DNA of 64,000 nt from positions 1 to 64,000 of the forward strand of contig NZ_JAUFQV010000036.1 in assembly GCF_030409945.1 (NCBI RefSeq). The letters run 5' to 3'. A model generated the notes under the pieces. It ran no database searches and was not told where the DNA came from. It saw nothing but the letters and a program-made list of their open reading frames with translations. A program made the position numbers and the translations under genes. Below, piece by piece: positions 24,302 to 31,741 of the stretch (within the stretch, counting starts at the first letter, position 1; each line of letters opens with the position of its first letter). The stretch comes from Vibrio tapetis subsp. quintayensis. Its GTDB lineage: Bacteria > Pseudomonadota > Gammaproteobacteria > Enterobacterales > Vibrionaceae.

Positions 24302-24931
24302 ATGTCCATAGAAAGCGCAATTACGTTCTTTATTGCCATATTTATATTTGGTATTACACCCGGCCCCGGCGTGTTTGCCATTTTGGCCAGAGCTATGGTT
24401 TCTGGGCCAAAGAAGTGTGTGATGCTGGCATTGGGCATGATTGGAAGCGATCTTATTTATTTGATACTCGCGTGTTTTGGTTTAGCAACAGTCGCAGATA
24501 ATTGGTCTGAAGTTTTTGTTGTTATTCGATACGTTGGCGCTGGCTACTTGATCTACCTAGGCTATAAGATGTTTAAGGCCTTGCCTGAGGTTAAGGACTC
24601 CATCGATAATGAAGTGCAACAACCACAAAAAACGGAAGCGCTGGCGAGTTTTACACAAGGTTTTTTGATCTCTGCATCTAACCCGAAAGTCATTCTTTTT
24701 TATATCTCTTTCTTGCCGACCTTTGTTGATTTAGCCGCGTTACAGGCTCAAGATATTGTTTTGGTTTCTGTCTTATCAGCGGTCGCATTGATGGCTGGCT
24801 TGATGCTCATCGCTATTGGAGCGAGTCGAATGGCTCGAATGCTAAAAACACCAAAAGCGCACCAAAGGCTAAATCGTGGAGCGGGCAGTATTATGATCGC
24901 AGCTGGCACCTATTTAGCTATTCATCGTTAG
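24302..24931 (+). CDS. LysE/RhtB family amino acid exporter
   Basis: 209 aa integral membrane protein with about six hydrophobic segments. The LysE signature GITPGPGVFAILARAMVSG lies near residues 18-36, and GFLISASNPKVILFYISFLPTF is in the second half. It exports amino acids such as threonine, homoserine or lysine; the substrate is not predictable. The ribosome binding site GGTGAG is 3-4 bases before the ATG. Its 3' end overlaps the converging hypothetical gene by 14 bp. Confidence 0.92.
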   Translation: MSIESAITFFIAIFIFGITPGPGVFAILARAMVSGPKKCVMLALGMIGSDLIYLILACFGLATVADNWSEVFVVIRYVGAGYLIYLGYKMFKALPEVKDSIDNEVQQPQKTEALASFTQGFLISASNPKVILFYISFLPTFVDLAALQAQDIVLVSVLSAVALMAGLMLIAIGASRMARMLKTPKAHQRLNRGAGSIMIAAGTYLAIHR

Positions 24932-25430
24932 TTTGGAATAGGTCACTTAACCAATTGTCTAATGTGGCGATGTCTTGCTGGTTGCCGTTTATCTTCACTA
25001 AGTGAGCCTCTTTGGCTTGTTTCCAAGTTAACTTACCGTTTGCGAGAGCATCGAGCACATCAAGTTCTGTAACTAGCAGTAACGTGCTTGGTGTGACGGG
25101 CGTGTTTCGTCCTACGACTAAGGCGTTGCTCGTAACATCAACGTCGCTGTAATGACCATTGATGGCTTCAAATAAAGAGAAGTTTACTTTTTTCTGGTGG
25201 GGCTTATCGAGTGCTTTTTTTATGTCGAATAGGCGAAAATGGTCGGGCTTGGCACCGTTATCAAATGCGTTCGCTTGTCTGGCAGAAATGACGTTTGAAA
25301 AAACGGTGAGTGATCCAGGTTCTGTAATTAAGTTAAAGCCAGTACTTTGGTGTAAACCACAAGCATAACTGAGACTAGATACAAGAAGCAGAATGAGTAG
25401 AAATGGTTTTGGCATAAATCGTTTACGCAT
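24918..25430 (-). CDS. Secreted protein of unknown function
   Basis: 170 aa. A signal peptide (FLLILLLVSSLSYA) is followed by CGLHQSTGFN, so the mature protein starts at or near a cysteine. The residue at +1 could make it a lipoprotein, although the lipobox (LSYAC) is imperfect. I recognise no domain. The start at 25430 is supported by GGAG five bases upstream. It lies downstream of the HlyD-like gene on the same strand, separated by 130 bp, and may be the last gene of that transcription unit. Confidence 0.65.
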   Translation of the reverse strand: MRKRFMPKPFLLILLLVSSLSYACGLHQSTGFNLITEPGSLTVFSNVISARQANAFDNGAKPDHFRLFDIKKALDKPHQKKVNFSLFEAINGHYSDVDVTSNALVVGRNTPVTPSTLLLVTELDVLDALANGKLTWKQAKEAHLVKINGNQQDIATLDNWLSDLFQTNDE

Positions 25431-25559
25431 AGTGACTCCAGTGAATTTGGTGCATATTCATACTGTGTTAGCCATGAATATGCACCTTGTAATGACCATT
25501 CTTCGTTATCTGTCGAACGGTCTTTTCAGTAATAAATCTAATATGGGGCTGAGTTCAGT

Positions 25560-26549
25560 TTACCAAGCGCCCAAGTACGATTTGTAAGACTGGAGTCGAA
25601 CCGTTGCACCACCAATGACATCGATGAACCCCCAGAATGGATGCGGCTTCTTCGCCGAAATCCACGCAGATCCGGTTGCACCAATTGGAATGTAATACCC
25701 ATCAGGTTCAATGATTTCTAGCACGATCGTACGTCCATGAGTACCCATATTGTTTCCAACGTGCTGATTAACACTTTGTGGTCCGTTGACTGGGTTGATG
25801 GCCGCTTCCCCGGTACCCGCGGTAAAACTGTGTACCTTTGCACGGAAGATATGCCCTGGGTAGGCGTCGACATAAAACTCCGCGAAATCGCCTATTTCCA
25901 CATAACCATACGCTTGGTCTGGAATCCGCATTTCTAAGAATTTGTTGTTGATGTCATATATGTGCATGTTGCCAATAGCACTTCCTGAAGCGATGTTGAC
26001 GATAGACACTTGCCCATCAAATTCTGCGGTAACAGTTTTCTTCTCTTGCGCCCAATCGACTTTTTGTAGATCCGCTTTAAGAGATTCTAAGTAAGCGTTG
26101 CTGACTTTTAAATCGGAATAAAACTTTTCTATATCGCGTTTTTTGAAGATTTCAGGTGAGGTTTTGGCTCGTTCAAGATCGCGTTCCATCTGAGTGATGG
26201 TTTCTTGCTGTTGTATTATGCTCGATGTGATTTTTGAACGATCGGCGGCGGAGTTGGTGTCGACTAAGGTGTAAAGAACATCGCCTTCTTTAACCAATTG
26301 GTTGTGAGTGACAAATACTTTATCAATACGCTCACCGATAAGCGGTGATGCTACGGCATGAGGGGCTTTTACGGTGGTTGAATTAGTTAAGTCAACGGGA
26401 GACCATAGTCGTGAAACAACGGCAAGAGAACCCAGTATGATAACGCCACCGATCGCGGACCAAATGACATTGGCGAGTGTTTTTTTCAAAGCACCAGTCG
26501 CGAATAAAGACCAGACAATCAAAACATAGGGGATCATCATCTCTTTCAT
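25560..26549 (-). CDS. HlyD/EmrA-type membrane fusion protein (YiaV/YibH-like)
   Basis: 329 aa. One or two N-terminal membrane segments (YVLIVWSLFATGAL, and IWSAIGGVIILGSLAVVS) are followed by PVDLTNSTTVKAPHAVASPLIGERI. That segment is the N-terminal lipoyl-like hairpin found in the YiaV/YibH branch. A coiled-coil stretch (about residues 120-165) and a C-terminal beta-barrel follow. It is a periplasmic adaptor for an efflux or export system, but no cognate transporter or outer-membrane channel is encoded beside it. Its ATG overlaps the stop of the upstream membrane protein by 4 bp, so the two are translated together. Confidence 0.85.
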   Translation of the reverse strand: MKEMMIPYVLIVWSLFATGALKKTLANVIWSAIGGVIILGSLAVVSRLWSPVDLTNSTTVKAPHAVASPLIGERIDKVFVTHNQLVKEGDVLYTLVDTNSAADRSKITSSIIQQQETITQMERDLERAKTSPEIFKKRDIEKFYSDLKVSNAYLESLKADLQKVDWAQEKKTVTAEFDGQVSIVNIASGSAIGNMHIYDINNKFLEMRIPDQAYGYVEIGDFAEFYVDAYPGHIFRAKVHSFTAGTGEAAINPVNGPQSVNQHVGNNMGTHGRTIVLEIIEPDGYYIPIGATGSAWISAKKPHPFWGFIDVIGGATVRLQSYKSYLGAW

Positions 26550-27016
26550 TGTATTTCTCCCTTAGCGATACCGCGTTGAATGATGTTGCTAATGCCATTA
26601 CCAATGCTGGCCCAGTTAGTAAATGCAATGACGAGGGCAATAACCCAGAATGTTTTACTGATGAACAGACCACATAAAGAAAGTGCGAACACAACGTGTA
26701 CCTGTGGGTTTTTGCTCTCTTCGGCTTTATGCACACCTAGCTCATGCACTCGCCAAAAACCGTAAATAACAGCGAGTACTAGGGCAATGGTGACGGCAAA
26801 TAAATACCCAGAGAAAAACTCAGTCTGAAAGAAATTCATCATCATTGGGTTTGGGTGGTGGTTAAATTGAGAAAGGTCGATGTCTTGCGAATGAATGGTG
26901 CCAAGCGGAGCAAGTACCCATGCCCCCGCTAACATTGTCACCATGAAAGCGCTGAACTTCAAAAGTACGAGCATTACGGCCCATATTTTTTGCATAACGA
27001 TTTTTAGAAATTTCAT
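26546..27016 (-). CDS. Small inner-membrane protein paired with the HlyD-like gene
   Basis: 156 aa with three to four hydrophobic segments (AVMLVLLKFSAFMVTMLAGA, YLFAVTIALVLAVIYGFW, VVFALSLCGLFISKTFWVIA). In E. coli the comparable slot before yiaV is filled by the DUF3302 protein YiaW. This one is longer and I cannot confirm the family. It is probably a membrane partner of the HlyD protein, translationally coupled to it. It follows the alkylsulfatase gene across about 100 bp that contains a hairpin (27052-27074). Confidence 0.65.
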   Translation of the reverse strand: MKFLKIVMQKIWAVMLVLLKFSAFMVTMLAGAWVLAPLGTIHSQDIDLSQFNHHPNPMMMNFFQTEFFSGYLFAVTIALVLAVIYGFWRVHELGVHKAEESKNPQVHVVFALSLCGLFISKTFWVIALVIAFTNWASIGNGISNIIQRGIAKGEIQ

Positions 27017-27051
27017 CTAAGTACCTATACATACAGAATATGACGGAGAAA

Positions 27052-27074
27052 GGGAGGCAGTAAAACTGCCTCCC
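27052..27074 (-). terminator. Hairpin between alkylsulfatase and membrane-protein genes
   Basis: GGGAGGCAG (27052-27060) and CTGCCTCCC (27066-27074) form a perfect 9-bp stem with loop TAAAA. On the - strand it is followed by TTTCTCC. It would end or attenuate transcription leaving the alkylsulfatase gene. Confidence 0.65.
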
Positions 27075-27119
27075 AAATCCATTTGGTCAATTTATTTGTG
27101 GGTGAATAACCACAGGTAA

Positions 27120-29093
27120 TTAACGAACGATGAGCATGATTTCTTCAGGAGTCATGGCTTTATCGAAGTAGCTCATGAACTGGCCGAAGTGTTGGATGTC
27201 GCCAGCGGTGAATCGGAAGTCACCCTGTTGTAGGTTTTTGCCAATCACTTTTTGTGCATTCGGACCAGCCATTAAGATTTGGTTTAACACGCCACGAGTG
27301 GTGCTGATTTGTACGTCCGCATCTTTTAGGTTGGTTTCATGCAATTGAGCGATACCGTTTCGGATCTCAATGGTGAATGCTTCATTGGTATCACTGAACT
27401 GATAGGAAAGTGACATGTTCACATCCAATGTCTTCTCTGCAATCAGTGTTGACGTCATCATGTCAAAAATTTGCTTACTTGGTAGTGCGGTCAATACATC
27501 GACCGAAGCAAAGCTGATCATGTTAGAGAAATCACGGGTTCCTTCGAGCTCAGCTGCGGCATTAAGTGCCCAGTTGCGCCAGTTGATGTTGACTTGATCT
27601 GCAGCCCACGCTTTGTAAGCTTGAGCCTTAAGCAGACGCGCTTCTTTGTCTTCTTTGTTTACTGTAATTGGGTAAGACAAAACTTCAGCGGCGAACGTGT
27701 AGTTTTCAGCTTCCATTGCGGCTTTAGCTGTACGAATGATGTTATCGCGTCCGCCCATTATTTCGACAAAGGCTTTGGCGCGTTGCTCGTAAGCCATTGG
27801 CTCTAACTGCCATGGATCAGCTTCAAAGAAGCCGTTGTAGCCTACATAAATTTGGCGAACCGCATGAGCAACAGTACCGTAGTGCTCACCTAACCATGGG
27901 TGGTTTGCCAGGTGTGACGGCAGCTTAACTACTTCGACTAACTCATCAGGAGTCAGGCCTTTGTTCATGTAACGGATGGTTTGATCGTGAGTGTATTGAA
28001 TTGCATCGCGGTAAGACGTCAGTACGTTTGCGACCGCTTCTGCACCCTCAACAGGACGACCGTGAGAGTTAATCATGATCTCTGTATCAAATGAGCGCAT
28101 GATATCAATGCCTTTGAACCACATTGATGGATCACGGAATTTAGTCCCGCGAATTGTATGCAGGTTCGGGAAGTTTTCACCTTGAAGTACTTCTGCAGCG
28201 TGCAAAATCTTTTGCTCTGGCAGGTAAACCACAACTTCATCTTTGGTTTCTGATGGCACATTAACGATTTCTAGTTTTACACCGGCGATCGTGATGTCTA
28301 GGCGATCTTTTAATGTTACGTTTGGTTCGATGAACGAAATATCGCCCTGCATAAAGCGAGGACCAAGGCCATCATTGACCGTACCATGCTCACCTTCTTC
28401 CACGTGTTTTGCACCCGTGTAAGACGTGCGGTGACCAAACAGTGTGCCAAGGTTAGAAGACCAGTTAGCGACGGCTTCTGTTAAACCTTCTTGAGCAATG
28501 ATCTTTATGTCACCAGACTTAACGTCTTCGTCTGTTGCCCACGCACGAACACCTGAAATGTGATCGATGTGGTTGTGTGAATAGATGATGGCTTTTACCG
28601 GTTTGTCGGTAATTTTACGGAATTGCTCTTTGACTGATTCAGCCATTTGAACGGACTCGCCTGGATCAACGATGATAATGCCGTCGTCACCTTCGATCAT
28701 CACTGGGGTATCTAAGCCAAATCCGTAACCTAAATAAACGTTATCATCGACTTGGATGATCGCTTGGTCCATTTTGCGTGAGTGCTTAGTTAACGCTGGG
28801 TGTACGTGATCGGAATCGGCAGAATATGCGAGCGAGTCGCCCGTTTTTGATAGCACTTTAATGCGCTCGCCTTTGCCCCAAAATAAGTTCGACTCATGTT
28901 CAAACAAGACACCGTCGTTATAGCGCTTATTCATATCGATATTTTGATATTGGCTCGCTGCACTGGTTTGAAGCGCTTGACCTTGCTTAGAGGTGGCTTC
29001 AGTCAGCAGGGTTGACGCAAAAGATGCATTCGCAGTTAACAGAGCGCTCGCTATAGCGATAGGTAGCGCAATTTTTTTGAATGTAGGAGTCAT
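27120..29093 (-). CDS. Periplasmic linear alkylsulfatase (SdsA/YjcS family)
   Basis: 657 aa with a signal peptide (IALPIAIASALLTANASFA). A metallo-beta-lactamase domain carries YSHNHIDHISG (HxHxDH) and further zinc ligands. A dimerisation region (EALPMAYEQRAKAFVEIMGG type) and a C-terminal SCP2-like domain that binds the alkyl chain (from about residue 530) follow. This three-domain order is that of SdsA1 and YjcS. It hydrolyses primary alkyl sulfates such as SDS to alcohol and sulfate, probably in the periplasm. A LysR gene is divergent, and a membrane protein plus HlyD adaptor lie downstream, making a plausible surfactant-response locus. Confidence 0.93.
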   Translation of the reverse strand: MTPTFKKIALPIAIASALLTANASFASTLLTEATSKQGQALQTSAASQYQNIDMNKRYNDGVLFEHESNLFWGKGERIKVLSKTGDSLAYSADSDHVHPALTKHSRKMDQAIIQVDDNVYLGYGFGLDTPVMIEGDDGIIIVDPGESVQMAESVKEQFRKITDKPVKAIIYSHNHIDHISGVRAWATDEDVKSGDIKIIAQEGLTEAVANWSSNLGTLFGHRTSYTGAKHVEEGEHGTVNDGLGPRFMQGDISFIEPNVTLKDRLDITIAGVKLEIVNVPSETKDEVVVYLPEQKILHAAEVLQGENFPNLHTIRGTKFRDPSMWFKGIDIMRSFDTEIMINSHGRPVEGAEAVANVLTSYRDAIQYTHDQTIRYMNKGLTPDELVEVVKLPSHLANHPWLGEHYGTVAHAVRQIYVGYNGFFEADPWQLEPMAYEQRAKAFVEIMGGRDNIIRTAKAAMEAENYTFAAEVLSYPITVNKEDKEARLLKAQAYKAWAADQVNINWRNWALNAAAELEGTRDFSNMISFASVDVLTALPSKQIFDMMTSTLIAEKTLDVNMSLSYQFSDTNEAFTIEIRNGIAQLHETNLKDADVQISTTRGVLNQILMAGPNAQKVIGKNLQQGDFRFTAGDIQHFGQFMSYFDKAMTPEEIMLIVR

Positions 29094-29193
29094 GGTAACG
29101 ACCTTATTATTGGATAGACTAAATATTGTTTTGTTGCCATGAATTTTAATTTACTGCTTAGGGGGTATCTACGAGCTAAGGCGATATCGATAT

Positions 29194-29207
29194 ATCGTAA
29201 TTACGAT
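29194..29207. promoter_or_regulatory. Perfect 14-bp palindrome between alkylsulfatase and LysR genes
   Basis: ATCGTAATTACGAT, preceded by CGATATCGATATATCG, in the shared 150-bp promoter region. It is a candidate LysR binding site 37 bp upstream of the LysR start. Confidence 0.45.
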
Positions 29208-29243
29208 GAGTTTATGTTTTAATGATTGAAATACTAAGGCGGA

Positions 29244-30179
29244 ATGCAACAAATGAATAACAAAATCCCCAATTTCAATTTGCTAGCGGTATTCGCGGCT
29301 GTGATAGAGCAGGGCAGTTTGAGTAAAGCCGCTGATCACCTTAGTACTAATCAATCAACAATCAGCACGGCATTAAAACGGCTCAAAGAAGAGGTGGGGC
29401 AAGAGCTGTTCATTCGCAGTGGACGAGGTGTTGTGCCCACGGCTTACGCGACGAGCTTGTATGAACACGTTCAGGTACCAGTAAAACAGTTAAGCGGGGT
29501 ATTTCAGTCTTTAGGAGAATTTGACCCCAAAACGTCTGTGAGGCAATTTGTGATCACCGCGCCTGAACACTTGCAATGGGCATTGCTTGACCAATTTGAT
29601 AATCAGAAAAACAAACACCTAACGCTTGAGGTCTATGACCAACCAGACAGAGAAGAACAAGTTTACGATGATCTTCTGATCCAAAAGTTTGATGCGATGA
29701 TAGAAAATATCCCCTCGGAGAACGCCAATACAGCCAATGAAAGATTGTTTGATAATGAGTTTGTGATTGTCTGTCGTCGTCAGCATCCCAGAATACAAGG
29801 TGCTATCACCGAAGCACAGTACATGGCAGAAAAACACGCGGTGTTAGACAGAGTAAGAAAACAACAAGTGAGTTTGAGTCATTATACGACCATTGATCTT
29901 TCCGGTCGGAAAGTGGCGTATAACGGCCGTTCGCTATTTAGCAACCTACTGCTGTGCAGCGAATCCAATTGTTTAACCGTGGTGCCTTTGTCTATGGCAC
30001 TTCAGTTCGAGAAAAAGCTAGATCTTCAATTGTTCAAGTTACCTTTTCACTACTCACTTATGTCTACGTATTTAGTCTCTTTGAAGAAAGTGTTGAATGA
30101 CCCAGCGCATCAATGGCTCTGCAGTGAAATCCGAAAAACAATCGACAAAGTAGAAACCAATTCTCGCAATCGCTTTTAA
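29244..30179 (+). CDS. LysR family regulator divergent from the alkylsulfatase gene
   Basis: 311 aa. HTH in GSLSKAADHLSTNQSTISTALKRLKEEVG, then RSGRGVVPTAYATSLYEHV, which resembles the LeuO/NahR branch. The C-terminal effector domain is poorly conserved (QPDREEQVYDDLLIQKFDAMI). It is likely an activator or repressor of the alkylsulfatase gene, which starts 150 bp away on the other strand. The ATG at 29244 has a weak ribosome binding site (AAGGCGG); an in-frame ATG at 29253 is an alternative. Confidence 0.87.
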   Translation: MQQMNNKIPNFNLLAVFAAVIEQGSLSKAADHLSTNQSTISTALKRLKEEVGQELFIRSGRGVVPTAYATSLYEHVQVPVKQLSGVFQSLGEFDPKTSVRQFVITAPEHLQWALLDQFDNQKNKHLTLEVYDQPDREEQVYDDLLIQKFDAMIENIPSENANTANERLFDNEFVIVCRRQHPRIQGAITEAQYMAEKHAVLDRVRKQQVSLSHYTTIDLSGRKVAYNGRSLFSNLLLCSESNCLTVVPLSMALQFEKKLDLQLFKLPFHYSLMSTYLVSLKKVLNDPAHQWLCSEIRKTIDKVETNSRNRF

Positions 30180-30278
30180 CGTTCTGTTTATGGATGTGAA
30201 GATAACGGTTTATATATCGTACTTAGTATGTATAATGTTCGTGATTGGTTGAAATGAACTTCGATAGGAACAATAGCA

Positions 30279-30560
30279 ATGAAAAAAACCGTCTTGTTAA
30301 GCGTGTGTTTACTTATGTCATTTGGTGCGTCAGCAGATGTAACGATAGAGAAAAATCGTGTGGTATGTCAGAGTGAATCTGCGATTAAACTGTACTTAAA
30401 GCGCAAAAATGCATCGAATAAAAACATTGACCTACCGTCGGACTGCCGAAAAATTAAGAACAAACGTTCAGGTGAAGTTAAGAGCCGTGGTAATGGTTAT
30501 GTAGAAATTGAGCCGAAATTTGGTGACAGTATTTACGTAGATAAAGACGCGATTCGCTAG
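30279..30560 (+). CDS. Small secreted basic protein, unknown function
   Basis: 93 aa. The signal peptide MKKTVLLSVCLLMSFGASA is clear, giving a 74-residue basic periplasmic protein. Two cysteines (VVCQSE and SDCRKI) could form a disulfide. The rest is rich in Lys, Asn and Val with no recognised domain. AGGA is placed before the ATG and a strong terminator follows, so this is a real monocistronic gene. Confidence 0.7.
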   Translation: MKKTVLLSVCLLMSFGASADVTIEKNRVVCQSESAIKLYLKRKNASNKNIDLPSDCRKIKNKRSGEVKSRGNGYVEIEPKFGDSIYVDKDAIR

Positions 30561-30573
30561 TAATCGAACTTTC

Positions 30574-30602
30574 AAAGTCCGATCTCTAAATCGGACTTTT
30601 TG
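30574..30602. terminator. Bidirectional terminator
   Basis: AAAGTCCGA (30574-30582) and TCGGACTTT (30591-30599) followed by TT. Shared by the small secreted-protein gene and the converging PLP enzyme gene. Confidence 0.85.
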
Positions 30603-30609
30603 TGGACTT

Positions 30610-31542
30610 CTAAATGGGATCTTGAGGGTACTTTCGGCGATATCTCGGTAACATGGTTTCATTTCCGAGCAACCCACCTTGATGTATATAAAGTAAGCTT
30701 CGATGAGAATTTTCAGGCAACCAATGGCGTAGTGCCTGCCACATTAATGGGTCGTATAGCAGTTCAAATTCGACTCCAGTTTGGTTTTTTAGCTTAAACC
30801 AAGTTTCATAATCTTCACGGTAAAGCTTGCCAAAGTGATGAGGTTTGTCGTTGCCAATGATATTGGGAACGCTGTTTTCACCCAACTCCATCCATTGTTT
30901 TTCTAAATAATCGTTTCCGCCGACGCACGAACAAGTGATGACTTCTATTGCGTTAACTTTAAGGTGTTTGTGCAAGTACAGTGATGTGGTGCCCGTGCCT
31001 GAGGGTAAGGCAACGACTAAATCTTTGATGTTATTCTCATCTCGCCAGACGATGATCTCTTCGGCAAGCACCTTAATTCCCGCTTCAGCAACAGGGCTTC
31101 TACCGCCTTCAGGAACAAACAAGGCGCGCGAGTCGGGCAAGCGAATTTGGGCGATATAATCGCTTGGGTGTAGGTCGGACCTATCGCAGCATTGTGATAG
31201 GTCGATGATATTGGCACCCAATTCAAGTGCGGCGCGGTAATTGCCTATTGGGTTTTGCTTTAGCCAGCGAGGAATTCGATCAACATAGAACTCTAACTGC
31301 CATGATTTCAGCCGAGCCAACGCCGCCAAAGAATACAATGAATTGGCTTGAACGGAGCCATAGCCTATTAATGTGTCGTAGTCAGACGCATCAAGGTTTA
31401 AAAGTGCGGCTAACTTACGTGCTTTGTTACCACTAAATTGTGGGTGCAGTAAATCATCACGCTTAAGCCAAAAGGGGTGCTGCTCGAAGTGATGAAATGA
31501 GGTTTCAGTGTAGGACAGTTTCATCTTTCCGCTCGGTTGCAT
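30610..31542 (-). CDS. PLP-dependent ACC deaminase/D-cysteine desulfhydrase family protein
   Basis: 310 aa, fold-type II PLP enzyme. The lysine that binds PLP is in FSGNKARKL, following the N-terminal PFWLKRDDLL. GYGSVQANSLYSLAALARL and the phosphate-binding PSGTGTTSLYLHKHL follow. Family members deaminate 1-aminocyclopropane-1-carboxylate or desulfurate D-cysteine; most marine homologues are annotated as D-cysteine desulfhydrases. The substrate cannot be fixed by eye. An in-frame ATG at 31524 is an alternative start. It is monocistronic. Confidence 0.85.
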   Translation of the reverse strand: MQPSGKMKLSYTETSFHHFEQHPFWLKRDDLLHPQFSGNKARKLAALLNLDASDYDTLIGYGSVQANSLYSLAALARLKSWQLEFYVDRIPRWLKQNPIGNYRAALELGANIIDLSQCCDRSDLHPSDYIAQIRLPDSRALFVPEGGRSPVAEAGIKVLAEEIIVWRDENNIKDLVVALPSGTGTTSLYLHKHLKVNAIEVITCSCVGGNDYLEKQWMELGENSVPNIIGNDKPHHFGKLYREDYETWFKLKNQTGVEFELLYDPLMWQALRHWLPENSHRSLLYIHQGGLLGNETMLPRYRRKYPQDPI

Positions 31543-31741
31543 AGTGGCGCTTCTTTATGCTGTATATTGTCTGTGAGTAGGCTATCAGTTAAGGAGTGTG
31601 AACTAAAGCGTGTAATGACGATGAAATTGCCCTCTCATAGATAGCATTATTGATTTATAAATCATTTAGAACAATTTGACTCGCGCTTCATTAAGAGATT
31701 AGCTATGTTTATTAAAGTAAGTAATTTGTAGGTGCTCGGTA

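Noticed and set aside
31651-31664. TGATTTATAAATCA palindrome as an FNR box
   Set aside because: The half-sites are too far apart (6, not 4) for FNR; left unassigned.
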